Origin: Gemmataceae bacterium
Lineage (GTDB): Bacteria; Planctomycetota; Planctomycetia; Gemmatales; Gemmataceae
Direction: 5' to 3'
NCBI GenBank assembly: GCA_019752375.1
Contig: JAIEMG010000215.1
Location: 1-40,065, forward strand
Length of the DNA: 40,065 nt
Shown: piece after piece, positions 31,646 through 40,065 of the stretch
Layout of the letters: each line of letters begins with the position of its first letter
How positions within the stretch are numbered: the stretch's first letter is position 1
Position numbers and translations under genes: made by a program
The notes under the pieces: model-generated
Seen by the model: only the letters and a program-made list of their open reading frames with translations
Databases searched by the model: none
Told to the model about the DNA's origin: nothing

Positions 31646-33671
31646 AACGAGCGCGCTGCTTCCGGTCATCGTGGCGCTGCCCTTCCTGGCCAGCGTCTTC
31701 ACCGCATTTTTCGGGCCGCGCCTGCTGCGCCGACACAGCCACTGGCCGTGCATCCTGGCTACCGCCACCGCCTGCGTGCTGTCGTGCTTCGTTCTCGCCG
31801 GCGTGGTCCGCAGCGAGCAGCCGATCCTGGCCGGTTATGAAGAACCGCCGCCTTCGGTCCGCTACGACTTCACCTGGATGAAGGCCGGCAGCGTGGACAT
31901 TGGCTACACCCTGCGTGCCGACGGCTTGACGGCCATCATGCTGTTGACGGTCACTTTCGTCGCCACCTGGATCGCGGTCTTCTCGATCGGCTACATGAGC
32001 CACGAGCGCGAGCACAATGCGGGGTACGCACGCTTCTTTGCCGAGATGTCGTTGTTCATCTGCTCGATGCTCGGTCTGGTGCTGGCGGACAACTTCATCC
32101 TCGTCTACGCCTTCTGGGAAGGCGTGGGCCTGTGCAGCTACCTGCTGGTCGGCTTCTGGTTCGCCAAGCCGGCAGCCGCGGCGGCAGCGAGAAAGGCACT
32201 GCTGGTCACGCGCCTGGGAGACGTGGGCTTCATCCTCGGCATCCTGGTTCTGTGGATGGGCTTCGACCGGCCGGCGCCGCTGGGCGGTCCCGATCCCTCC
32301 GTGCTGAACTTCGACGTGGCCTTCCGCCTCGCGCCCGCGCAGGATCCGGCCATCCTGGCATTGGTCTGTCTGCTGTTCCTCTGCGGCGCTGTCGGCAAGT
32401 CGGCCCAGTTCCCGCTCTACGTCTGGTTGCCCGATGCGATGGAAGGTCCGACGCCCGTCAGCGCCCTGATCCACGCCGCGACCATGGTGACGGCCGGCGT
32501 CTACCTCATCGCCCGGTCAATGCCATTGTTCCACGCCGCGCCGCCCTACGTCTTGATGATCGTGGCCAGCATCGGCGCCTTCACCGCCATGCTGGCTGCA
32601 TTGATCGCCCTGACGCAGCCTGACCTGAAGCGCGTCTTGGCGTACTCGACCATCAGTCAGATCGGCTACATGTTCCTGGCGCTGGGCAGCGCATCGAGCG
32701 GTACGCTGGTCGCCGCAGCGGTCGTGGCCGGGATCTTCCACCTGGTCACCCATGCCTTCTTCAAGGCGCTTCTGTTCCTCTCGGCCGGCAGCGTGATGCA
32801 CGCGATGGGCAACGTCATCGACATGCGCCGCTTCAGCGGCCTGCGCTATGCCATGCCGACGACGCACTGGACCTTTCTGTGCGGTGCCGGCGCCCTGGCT
32901 GCGCTGCCGCCGCTGTCGGGCTTCTGGAGCAAGGACGAGATCCTCGGCGTGACGTTGAAGGCTGGCGCAGCCGAGCATTATCCCGGCGTCTACGTCGTGC
33001 TCTTCCTCATGGGTCTGCTGACGGCGGGCTTGACGGCCTTTTACACGTTCCGCGCCTACTTCAAGACTTTCTGGGGCGAACTGCGGATCCCACCCGAGGC
33101 CGGCGACCACGCCCACGAATCGCCGGAGGTGATGCTCGTACCGTTGCGCGTGCTGGCGGTTGGGGCGGTGGCGCTCGGTTTTGTCATTCAACCGCTGACC
33201 GGCTGGTTCAGCGGCTTGCTGGAGCATCATTGGGCGAACGTGTCGTTTCCCGGGCAGCCGCTGCCGCACGTCGTGGAGCACGGGCACAACTGGGTGCTGA
33301 TGTTTATCAGCTCGATGTTCGGCGTGGGCGGCGTGTTTGTCGCCTGGTTCATGTACGTGTGCCAGCCGGGACTTCCCGAACGCGTGGTGCGCGGCATGCA
33401 GGGACTGTATCAGATGTCCTTGAACAAGTTCCACGTCGATGAGATTTACTACGCCCTGTTTGCAAAGCCCTTGTCGATGATGGCGAGCGTGTTCAAGGTC
33501 TTCGATCAGTATGTCGTCGATAGCGTGGTGGACCTCGTAGGATCGGTGCCGCGCATGATCGGCATGCTGCTGCGGCCGATTCAGAACGGCCTGGTGCAGT
33601 TCTACGCACTGGCCATGATGCTGGGACTGACGGTGTTTCTCGGAGCGCTGGTGATACGCATGGCACGCTGA
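31638..33671 (+). CDS. nuoL: NADH-quinone oxidoreductase subunit L
   Basis: A 677-residue distal antiporter-like subunit of the membrane arm. Core elements: the glutamate helix YAFWEGVGLCSYLLVGFW, the lysine and histidine-bearing SAQFPLYVWLPDAMEGPTPVSALIHAATMVTAGVYL, LKRVLAYSTISQIGYM, and a C-terminal region with the long lateral helix preceding a final membrane helix (LVQFYALAMMLGLTVFLGALVI). Length suits the family. It starts inside the end of nuoK. The next gene, nuoM, is 110 bases downstream across a palindromic repeat. Confidence 0.97.
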   Translation: MSKTSALLPVIVALPFLASVFTAFFGPRLLRRHSHWPCILATATACVLSCFVLAGVVRSEQPILAGYEEPPPSVRYDFTWMKAGSVDIGYTLRADGLTAIMLLTVTFVATWIAVFSIGYMSHEREHNAGYARFFAEMSLFICSMLGLVLADNFILVYAFWEGVGLCSYLLVGFWFAKPAAAAAARKALLVTRLGDVGFILGILVLWMGFDRPAPLGGPDPSVLNFDVAFRLAPAQDPAILALVCLLFLCGAVGKSAQFPLYVWLPDAMEGPTPVSALIHAATMVTAGVYLIARSMPLFHAAPPYVLMIVASIGAFTAMLAALIALTQPDLKRVLAYSTISQIGYMFLALGSASSGTLVAAAVVAGIFHLVTHAFFKALLFLSAGSVMHAMGNVIDMRRFSGLRYAMPTTHWTFLCGAGALAALPPLSGFWSKDEILGVTLKAGAAEHYPGVYVVLFLMGLLTAGLTAFYTFRAYFKTFWGELRIPPEAGDHAHESPEVMLVPLRVLAVGAVALGFVIQPLTGWFSGLLEHHWANVSFPGQPLPHVVEHGHNWVLMFISSMFGVGGVFVAWFMYVCQPGLPERVVRGMQGLYQMSLNKFHVDEIYYALFAKPLSMMASVFKVFDQYVVDSVVDLVGSVPRMIGMLLRPIQNGLVQFYALAMMLGLTVFLGALVIRMAR

Positions 33672-33680
33672 CTTTCTCGG

Positions 33681-33757
33681 CCTGGCGAACCGGGAGCGTC
33701 AGCGACCGGAGTTTTACAAGACCTTCCTCCGGTCGCTCACGCTCCCGGTTCGCCAGG
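33681..33757. repeat. Palindromic repeat, 30-base arms, nuoL-nuoM
   Basis: The arms 33681-33710 and 33728-33757 are reverse complements with one mismatch and a 17-base loop. The core is GGCGAACCGGGAGCGT, read on the other strand as a peptide of the LANRERER type. It belongs to the same family as the compound repeat at 19622-19790 upstream of nuoA. The nuoM ribosome site AAAGGAAG follows about ten bases after it. Confidence 0.9.
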
Positions 33758-33781
33758 TTAGGAAAACTCAAAGGAAGCTGA

Positions 33782-35539
33782 ATGGACCTTCCGCGACTCG
33801 AACTCCTGATAATCCTGGCGCTGCCGCTGGTCGCGGGCATCGTGGTGGGACTGATGGGCCCGCAGCGCGGCCGCGCGATTCGCTGGATCGCCGCAGCCAC
33901 GACGGCCGCCACCCTCTTGCTAACCCTGCACGTTGCCGCCCAGTTCATGCGTTTCAACACGCCACGCGCTGCTCAGGCCGAGAAGCGAGTCGATACACCC
34001 ACGTTTCGTCCGCTCTTCGTCCCCGGCGCGCCGGGCGTCACACTGCACGAAGGCAACATCCGGGAGGAGAACCCGCACGGCACCTCGTGGAATTTACTGC
34101 CTCTTGGCCCCGGCAACATCCAGTTTTTCATCGGCATCGATGGGATCAACCTCTGGCTGGTCGTGCTGACCGCCGTGCTCGGCGTGCCGGTGGTGCTTGT
34201 CTCATGGAACCACATCAGCGTTCGCGTCAACGAGTTCTACGCGTGGCTGCTGATCCTGCAGACGGCCATGCTCGGCATCTTCCTGAGCTTCGACATCATT
34301 CTCTTCTACGTGTTCTTCGAGCTGTCGCTGGTGCCGTTGTTCTTCCTGATCGGCATCTGGGGCGGCCCGGAGCGCCGATACGCCGCCGGTAAGTTCTTCA
34401 TCTACACGCTCACCGGAAGCTTGATTACCCTGCTCGGAGTGCTGGGCGTCGTGTTCGCCTGTTACACCAAGAACAACAACGAGCTGACGTTCTCGATTCC
34501 GCGGCTGGTGGAAATCGTCCACGCCCGGCTGCGCATCCCCAATGAAGAAGAGCGTCAGTTCTGGGCGAACGTGCAGCTCTGGGTCTTCCTGGCGCTGACG
34601 GCCGGCTTCGCGGTCAAGGTGCCGCTGGTGCCGTTCCACACCTGGCTGCCGCTGGCGCACGTCGAGGCGCCCACGGCCGGCAGCATCGACCTGGCCGGCG
34701 TGCTGCTCAAGGTCGGCGCTTATGGCTTTCTGCGCCTGTGCGTGCCGCTGGCGCCCGACGTCAGCCTGAACCTGGGATTGCCCCTGGTCAGCACGCTTGC
34801 AGTCGTCGGCATCATTTACGGGGCGCTGTGCGCTTATGCCCAGGACGACATCAAGCGCCTGGTCGCGTATAGCAGCGTCAGCCACCTGGGCCTGTGCATG
34901 CTCGGCATGTTTGCCCTGAATTCCGCGGGCATCTCCGGCAGCATCATGCAGATGATCAACCACGGGCTTTCCACTTCGGGCCTGTTCCTGATCGTCGGCA
35001 TGCTCTACGAACGCTATCACACGCGCAAGATCAGCGATTACGGCGGCATGGCGGCACGGTTGCCGTTGTTCGGCGTGTTCATGACCTTCATCTGCATGTC
35101 GAGCATTGGTTTGCCGGGGCTCAACGGCTTTATCGGCGAGCTCCTGTCGCTGATGGGCGTCTTCGAGCAGCAATGGCAGCGCGACCAGTTCCCGATCTAC
35201 GCCGTCATCGGCGCGTTCGGCATGTTTTTAGGCGCGTGGTACCTGATGACGATGCTGCGGCGCGTCTTTTTCGGCCCGCTCAAGGAGCCGCCGGTGCCCG
35301 AGCACGAGCAGCACGATCCAATCACCGACCTGACCGGGCGCGAGCTGACCGCCCTGGTGCCGCTGGCCATCCTGTGCGTGGTCGTCGGCCTCTATCCCCA
35401 GCCGATGCTGGACACGATGAGGCCCGACGTGAAAGTGATCGAAGACATTGCCGGCAACGCCCGCAAACGCGTGGTCCTTGCCGCGCAGCGCGGCCCGGCC
35501 GTTGTCGAGAATGACCGAGGAGAGGGAGCAGCACCGTGA
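33782..35539 (+). CDS. nuoM: NADH-quinone oxidoreductase subunit M
   Basis: A 585-residue antiporter-like subunit, somewhat longer than the usual 500-520. The extra length is mainly a hydrophilic loop of about 50 residues after the first helices (about 60-115, containing RVDTPTFRPLFVPGAPG) and a charged C-terminal tail. Core motifs are intact: FYVFFELSLVPLFFLIGIWG with the key glutamate, and KVPLVPFHTWLPLAHVEAPT with the lysine and histidines, followed by LKRLVAYSSVSHLG-type sequence. AAAGGAAG precedes ATG 33782. The end overlaps nuoN by four bases. Confidence 0.96.
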   Translation: MDLPRLELLIILALPLVAGIVVGLMGPQRGRAIRWIAAATTAATLLLTLHVAAQFMRFNTPRAAQAEKRVDTPTFRPLFVPGAPGVTLHEGNIREENPHGTSWNLLPLGPGNIQFFIGIDGINLWLVVLTAVLGVPVVLVSWNHISVRVNEFYAWLLILQTAMLGIFLSFDIILFYVFFELSLVPLFFLIGIWGGPERRYAAGKFFIYTLTGSLITLLGVLGVVFACYTKNNNELTFSIPRLVEIVHARLRIPNEEERQFWANVQLWVFLALTAGFAVKVPLVPFHTWLPLAHVEAPTAGSIDLAGVLLKVGAYGFLRLCVPLAPDVSLNLGLPLVSTLAVVGIIYGALCAYAQDDIKRLVAYSSVSHLGLCMLGMFALNSAGISGSIMQMINHGLSTSGLFLIVGMLYERYHTRKISDYGGMAARLPLFGVFMTFICMSSIGLPGLNGFIGELLSLMGVFEQQWQRDQFPIYAVIGAFGMFLGAWYLMTMLRRVFFGPLKEPPVPEHEQHDPITDLTGRELTALVPLAILCVVVGLYPQPMLDTMRPDVKVIEDIAGNARKRVVLAAQRGPAVVENDRGEGAAP

Positions 35540-37161
35540 ATGGATCGGACGTGGCCGTCTCCCTGGGCGGCGTCTTCTCCCTGATTGTCCCCGAGATCCT
35601 GCTGCTGGTCGTGGCCTGCGTGCTGTTCGTCGGCAGCACGATCCGCGCCAACCGCAACCTGTGGGGCGGCGTCGCCGTCTTTGGCCTGTTCCTCGCGGCT
35701 TATGCGCTTTGGCTCACGGCGGCGAAGGTGCCGACGATCGAAGCCCGCGCCGAAAACGGCGAGAACATCAGCACCATGCTCTTCACCAGCTCGATCCTGC
35801 AGACCCGGCTTTCACTGCTGGTGAGCGCGATCGCCCTGGTTGGCGGCTTGGTGCTGGTGCTGTTCAGCTGGAACGAGGTCCCCGATCAACATGCAGGCGA
35901 ATATCACGCCTGCCTGCTGCTGAGCGTGGCCGGCCTGATGGTGACCGGGGCCGCCAATGACCTCATCACGCTCTTTCTGGCACTCGAGCTCATCAGCATT
36001 CCGACGTATGTCCTGCTTTACCTGCTGCGTCACGATCGGGCCGCGCAGGAAGCCTCTGCCAAGTATTTCTTGCTGAGCATCTTCTCCTCCGGGCTGCTGC
36101 TCTTTGGTTTCAGCTACATGTACGGGATGACGGGCACGACCAATATCGCCGCCCTGCTCGATGCGTTGGCACGCGATCCGAACCGGTTGCCGGCGCTGGC
36201 CCTCGTGGCCCTGGTCATGGTGGTGGCGGGCATGGGCTTCAAAATCACCGCAGTGCCGTTCCATTTCTACGCGCCGGACGTGTATCAAGGCTCGGCGCCG
36301 GCGGGTGCTGCGTTCCTGGCGTTCATGCCGAAGGCGGCGGGCTTCGTGGCTCTGTTGCTGGTGCTTGGCTACACCTGGATCGGCGGTCCGGTGCGCGGCC
36401 TGGCGCTGGGGCCGCAAGTGCCGATCTTGTTCCTGATCCTGGCGGCGCTCACCATGTGCGTGGGCAACGTGCTGGCCATCCTCCAAGACAACGTAAAACG
36501 GATGCTGGCCTATTCGAGCGTCGCGCACGCCGGCTACATGCTGATCGGCCTGGCCGTGGCGCCCGACCTGAGCTACAGCACCGGCAAGCCGATCACCGGC
36601 GGCGCCGAGGCGGTATTGTTCTACCTGGTTGCCTATAGTGCGATGACGTTGGGCGCGTTTGCCGTCATCACCCTGCTGAGCACGCCGGAACGACCCGTTG
36701 AGACGGTGGACGACCTGGCCGGCCTCAGCAGCAGCCATCCGGGCGTGGCCATTCTGATGGCGCTGTTCCTGTTCAGCCTGATCGGCATTCCGTTGACCGC
36801 TGGTTTCGCAGGCAAGTTCCTGATCTTCTTCGGCGCCCTGGCGATCCCGGCCGACCAGGTGCAACTGTCCGAGCACGCGCTCTGGTTCTGGCGATTGGCG
36901 CTGATTGGCGCCGTCAATGCGGCCATCGGCGCGTGGTACTATTTACGCATCGTCAGCGCCATGTACCTGCGCACACCCATCAAGCCGATCGAACAACACC
37001 CGTCGTGGCCTGGCGTTACAGCGATGCTGATCTGCGCTGCCGTGACGCTCGGCCTGGGCGTCTACCCCTGGCCCATGGTCAAGGCCGCGCGGGCCGCCAT
37101 CCTCTCCGAACGGTCGACCGACGCCCGGACCGAACCTTTGGCGAAAACGAGGAACGATTGA
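35536..37161 (+). CDS. nuoN: NADH-quinone oxidoreductase subunit N
   Basis: A 541-residue antiporter-like subunit, the last gene of the locus. The GTG start overlaps the nuoM stop by four bases, with GAGGGAG upstream. Motifs: TLFLALELISIPTYVLLYLLR with the conserved glutamate, KITAVPFHFYAPDVYQGSAP with lysine, and VKRMLAYSSVAHAGYMLIG. It ends with a short charged tail after the last helix. The length is slightly above the usual 480-500. A convergent P-type ATPase gene ends 120 bases downstream. Confidence 0.97.
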   Translation: MNGSDVAVSLGGVFSLIVPEILLLVVACVLFVGSTIRANRNLWGGVAVFGLFLAAYALWLTAAKVPTIEARAENGENISTMLFTSSILQTRLSLLVSAIALVGGLVLVLFSWNEVPDQHAGEYHACLLLSVAGLMVTGAANDLITLFLALELISIPTYVLLYLLRHDRAAQEASAKYFLLSIFSSGLLLFGFSYMYGMTGTTNIAALLDALARDPNRLPALALVALVMVVAGMGFKITAVPFHFYAPDVYQGSAPAGAAFLAFMPKAAGFVALLLVLGYTWIGGPVRGLALGPQVPILFLILAALTMCVGNVLAILQDNVKRMLAYSSVAHAGYMLIGLAVAPDLSYSTGKPITGGAEAVLFYLVAYSAMTLGAFAVITLLSTPERPVETVDDLAGLSSSHPGVAILMALFLFSLIGIPLTAGFAGKFLIFFGALAIPADQVQLSEHALWFWRLALIGAVNAAIGAWYYLRIVSAMYLRTPIKPIEQHPSWPGVTAMLICAAVTLGLGVYPWPMVKAARAAILSERSTDARTEPLAKTRND

Positions 37162-37207
37162 CTCGTTCGCTTGCCGCCTCAGCCGAGCGGCAGGAAATCA
37201 TGTACCC

Positions 37208-37239
37208 GCTCGCGCTGCCCTGGAGCCCGACGCGCGAGC
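37208..37239. terminator. Weak hairpin between convergent genes
   Basis: Eight-base GC-rich arms GCTCGCGC (37208-37215) and GCGCGAGC (37232-37239) with a 16-base loop lie between the nuoN stop and the end of the leftward ATPase gene. No T-tract follows on either strand, so termination is only suggested by position. Confidence 0.3.
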
Positions 37240-37281
37240 AAGGGACAGGCCGCTGCTCGAGGGGGTATGTGTCTGATTGCA

Positions 37282-39705
37282 TCACCCAAGTCCCAGCCAA
37301 TCCGTGAGCTTGCAAAGCAAGAAGCCTGGCACGGCAACCGCCAGAACCAGCATCCACTCCGCCGCGAACAATGGTTCCAGATTGAAGTAGTACGCGGTCG
37401 GCCCCCAGTACATGGCCAGCCCGTACGCCGGAACCGCCAGCAGCGCCAGCATCCGCGGCAAGCGATTGCCGGTCCAAGCACCCGACTCGCCGTGGCTCAG
37501 CACGCGCCACAGGCTGCCAACGCCAAGCAAGATCAGGGTGGAAAGGACGAGCGTACGCTGCATGATCAGATCATCGCCGCGCCATCGGGCCGACAGCAGG
37601 AATGTCGTCAGCCCAGCCGCACCGATGATCAGACCGGTACACAGCGCGAAGCCGCCGACTTCACGCAGAAAGCCGACCCGGCTCGGCGCGCGCGAGCGCT
37701 CCCGGCTCAATGTGATGAGGAAAGCAGGAGTGCCGATTGTCAGGGCGTTCAGGAGCGTCACCTGCACCGGCTCGAACGGGAAATCGAGGCGGAACACGCC
37801 CAGTGCACCGACGATCAGCAGCAGTGCATAGACGTTCTTCAGCAGGAAGAGCTTGGAAGTCCGACGCAGGTTGCGCAGCAAGACGCGGCCTTCTTCCAGC
37901 GTCGCGGGCAGCAGGTCGAACTGGTTGTTCTCGAGCACCAGATCGGCAACGGTCCGAGTCGCGGCACTGCCTTCACCCATGGCGATGCCCAGGTCAGCGC
38001 GCTTGATGGAGAGGATGTCGTTGACGCCGTCGCCAATCATCGCCACGTGCCAGCCCTTCGCTTGCAGCGCCGTCACGATCTCGAGCTTCTGTTGGGGAGC
38101 CACGCGCCCGAAGATGTCGTTTCCTTCGATCAGGGCGGTTCGGTCCGCGTCCGATGAAAGGCGATCGCCAGTGACGACGTCGTCCGTCCGCAACGGCAGC
38201 CCGAGCTGGACGATGGTGGCGCGAACGGTCTCGGGATTGTCGCCCGACAGGAACATGATGCGGATGCCCTGCCCGGCCAGGTCGCGCAGCACGTCGGCGG
38301 CATTGGGCCGCAGCTCGTCGCGCAGAGCGACCAACGCCAGCGGACGCAATGACACCGCCGGCAACACGCCATCAAAAGGCGGGACGATTTGCTCCGCTGG
38401 CTCGGCGAAGAGCAGCAGCCGCAAGCCCGATGGCAACAGGGCACGCCAGGCCGCTTCGTGCTCTGCCGAGAGGGCGTCGCCACACCGGGGACGCAATGCT
38501 TCCCAGGCGCCCAGCACCAGCACGCGCTCGGCCGATCCCATGCGCAACCGCACCGCACTGTAGCGGTTCTGCGACTTGAACGGCACCTGGTCGATTCGCT
38601 CGCAGCGCTCTTGTTCCAAGAGATCGCCCAGCGTTTCTCGAAGCGCCTGAATACTCCGACTCTGACTGTCCGTGGTGTAGGAGACGAACTGCCGCAGCCG
38701 GGAGCGGATCTCGCTTTCATTGATGCCCGCATGCAGTCCCTGGATCCGATCGAGGCACAGTCGGTTGGTCGTCAGCGTGCCGGTCTTGTCCAGGCACATC
38801 ACGCTGACGGACGCCATCGACTCCACCGCACTGAGCCGTTGCACGACCGCGCCGCGCGTGCTCATGCGCACGGCGCCGAGCGTGAAGGCGACGGTCGTCA
38901 TCAAGACCAGCCCTTGCGGCACCAGCGACGTCACGGTGGCGGCAATCATCTGGACCAGGTCGGTCGTGGGGAATTCGTGCAGGAAGTAAAGGCCGACATA
39001 GAGGAAGCAGAGGGTGACCGCTATGGCGGTGAGGATGCGGATCAGGCGATCGATGGTCCGCTGCATCGGACTGGCGACATGCCGATACTCGCGCGCCTGG
39101 GCCGACGTCTGCTGCACCAGTGCCGCGGGACCGACGCGCTCGGCCCGATAGGCGCCGTCCCCGGCCACGCAGAAGCTGCCCGAGAGCAAGCGGTCGCCGA
39201 CTTTCCTCGGCACTGGGTCCGATTCGCCCGTCAACAGGGCTTCGTCCACTTCCAGGAATCGCGACAGCAGCACGGGACCGTCAGCGACGACTCCTTCGCC
39301 GGGGCCGAGGAGCAGGCAGTCGTCGAGCACCACATCGCCGGAGGGGATCGCCAGCTCCGCACCGTCGCGGACCACGCGGGCGCGGCCTTCGGCGAGGAGG
39401 GCAAGCTTATCGAGGTGCCGTTTGGCTCGCAGCTCCTGGGCCAGGCCAATGGCGCTGTTGATGACCGCCATGGCGCTGACGGCCCAGGCGCCGCGGTACT
39501 CGGCCAGCAGAAAAAGGGCAACGGCCGCCGGCGCCACCAGTGCGTTGAAGAGCGTGAAGAGATTGCGGGCGAAGATGTCGCGAAAGTCGCGCCAGCTGGA
39601 GCGCGGCGTGCGGTTGACCTGGCCGCATCCGATGCGCTCGGCCACTTCTCGAGTGGTGAGGCCCCTCAGCGTCGTATCGTCACCGGTTGTGCCTGATAAG
39701 TTCAC
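37282..39705 (-). CDS. P-type cation-transporting ATPase
   Basis: An 807-residue P-type ATPase that pumps a cation across the cytoplasmic membrane. Order: short cytosolic N-terminus beginning LTTREVAERI, two helices, actuator domain with EALLTGESDPVPR, two more helices ending in SLVPQGLVLM (PQGL at 263-266, where many pumps have PEGL), phosphorylation site DKTGTLT (aspartate 306), nucleotide-binding domain, hinge GDGVND (558-563), and about six C-terminal helices. No heavy-metal-binding CxxC domain is present. The layout resembles CtpE-like and related uncharacterised bacterial Ca/cation pumps; the ion is uncertain. GTG 39705 overlaps the Uma2 stop by four bases (GTGA); TTG 39732 is an alternative. 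Confidence 0.9.
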   Translation of the reverse strand: MNLSGTTGDDTTLRGLTTREVAERIGCGQVNRTPRSSWRDFRDIFARNLFTLFNALVAPAAVALFLLAEYRGAWAVSAMAVINSAIGLAQELRAKRHLDKLALLAEGRARVVRDGAELAIPSGDVVLDDCLLLGPGEGVVADGPVLLSRFLEVDEALLTGESDPVPRKVGDRLLSGSFCVAGDGAYRAERVGPAALVQQTSAQAREYRHVASPMQRTIDRLIRILTAIAVTLCFLYVGLYFLHEFPTTDLVQMIAATVTSLVPQGLVLMTTVAFTLGAVRMSTRGAVVQRLSAVESMASVSVMCLDKTGTLTTNRLCLDRIQGLHAGINESEIRSRLRQFVSYTTDSQSRSIQALRETLGDLLEQERCERIDQVPFKSQNRYSAVRLRMGSAERVLVLGAWEALRPRCGDALSAEHEAAWRALLPSGLRLLLFAEPAEQIVPPFDGVLPAVSLRPLALVALRDELRPNAADVLRDLAGQGIRIMFLSGDNPETVRATIVQLGLPLRTDDVVTGDRLSSDADRTALIEGNDIFGRVAPQQKLEIVTALQAKGWHVAMIGDGVNDILSIKRADLGIAMGEGSAATRTVADLVLENNQFDLLPATLEEGRVLLRNLRRTSKLFLLKNVYALLLIVGALGVFRLDFPFEPVQVTLLNALTIGTPAFLITLSRERSRAPSRVGFLREVGGFALCTGLIIGAAGLTTFLLSARWRGDDLIMQRTLVLSTLILLGVGSLWRVLSHGESGAWTGNRLPRMLALLAVPAYGLAMYWGPTAYYFNLEPLFAAEWMLVLAVAVPGFLLCKLTDWLGLG

Positions 39706-39866
39706 GCAAATAGATCCAGCACCCGGCAGCAAAAGCCGGGCAGAATGTCACCGCCGTCAAGATCGTTCGCCGGAGCCAGCACCGTGGGTTCCTGATCGGG
39801 CTGAAACACGGTGACGCGCAGCCGCTGAGGGTCGATCACCCAGACGAGGCGTACGCCCATCTGTAA
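39702..39866 (-). pseudogene. Uma2-family protein remnant, 5' end removed by IS
   Basis: Fifty-four codons of the C-terminal part of a Uma2-type (DUF820, restriction-endonuclease-like fold) protein. The visible part LQMGVRLVWVIDPQRLRVTVFQPDQ...DLDGGDILPGFCCRVLDLFA carries the family's conserved GV-x-LVWVIDP and LDGGDVLPGF motifs. The N-terminal two thirds, including the catalytic D/E-x-K region, is missing because IS5-like sequence begins at about 39867. The frame runs on into the IS with no proper start. The stop codon overlaps the ATPase start, so the two genes were once coupled. Confidence 0.75.
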
Positions 39867-40065
39867 GAGGCTATCCGGAAACCCAGCTTGCCCTGGATTC
39901 CCAGTTTGGCGCATGATGTACGTCCCTCGTACAAGGAGCGTACATGGATACTGTCCAACGGAAGGCCTATCGGAGCGATCTCACCGACGAGCAGTGGGCC
40001 ATTCTGGAGCCGCTGATTCCCCCGGAGAAGTCCGGTGGGACGCATCGCAGGATCAATATGCGTGA
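39867..40065 (+). mobile_element. IS5-like insertion sequence, left part
   Basis: The boundary is inferred: Uma2 coding similarity stops at TAA (39864-39866), and GAGGCTATCCGGAAACCC begins at 39867, which looks like the terminal inverted repeat of IS5-group (IS1031-like) elements. These duplicate a three-base TNA target, and TAA fits. A transposase gene starts 77 bases inside. The right end lies outside the window. Confidence 0.65.
39944..40065 (+). CDS. IS5-family transposase, N-terminal part
   Basis: Forty codons are present before the window ends. The N-terminus reads YRSDLTDEQWAILEPLIPP, the DUF4096-type opening of IS5-family DDE transposases, followed by GGTHRRINMR. AAGGAG lies about five bases before ATG 39944. 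The DDE catalytic part is outside the window, so activity cannot be judged. Confidence 0.88.
   Translation, partial: MDTVQRKAYRSDLTDEQWAILEPLIPPEKSGGTHRRINMR

Overview
The window looks like a chromosomal segment of a high-GC planctomycete, most likely from the Gemmataceae. No rRNA was available to confirm this. The assignment rests on three things: a DUF1549/DUF1553 protein followed by a DUF1501 protein, a Ser/Thr kinase fused to a tubulin-like domain, and several families of long intergenic palindromes that I recall as common in planctomycete genomes. No tRNA, rRNA or CRISPR array was seen.

Layout. 1-8.6 kb: a small hypothetical protein; a 500-base gap with a palindromic repeat; a 1173-aa kinase/tubulin-like fusion; a two-gene cassette resembling a Tse2-type toxin and its immunity protein; scpA; and a leftward cluster (GntR regulator, sialidase-like protein, 87-aa protein) whose last gene overlaps scpA tail to tail. 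8.6-13.7 kb: a GT2 glycosyltransferase coupled to a membrane glycosyltransferase carrying a C-terminal DUF547 domain, a small secreted protein with a clear terminator, and a nitronate monooxygenase-like enzyme. 14.1-19.6 kb: the DUF1549/DUF1553 and DUF1501 pair, then a convergent secreted protein with three internal repeats.

19.9-37.2 kb: a complete 14-subunit respiratory complex I locus in canonical order, nuoA to nuoN, all on the plus strand. It has unusual cargo. A DUF433/DUF5615 toxin-antitoxin-like pair sits between nuoE and nuoF. A small lipoprotein and a small membrane-anchored protein sit between nuoF and nuoG. Three unrelated palindromic repeats sit at the C/D, G/H and L/M junctions. 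NuoJ is about twice the usual size, NuoK has a hydrophilic tail, and NuoG is short but keeps the four-cysteine N7 motif.

37.3-40.1 kb: a leftward P-type ATPase that begins inside the stop codon of a Uma2-family gene. That gene has lost its 5' part to an IS5-like element, whose transposase runs off the window end.

The best candidates for something undescribed are the accessory genes and enlarged membrane subunits of the complex I locus, the kinase/tubulin fusion, and the stand-alone Tse2-like cassette.
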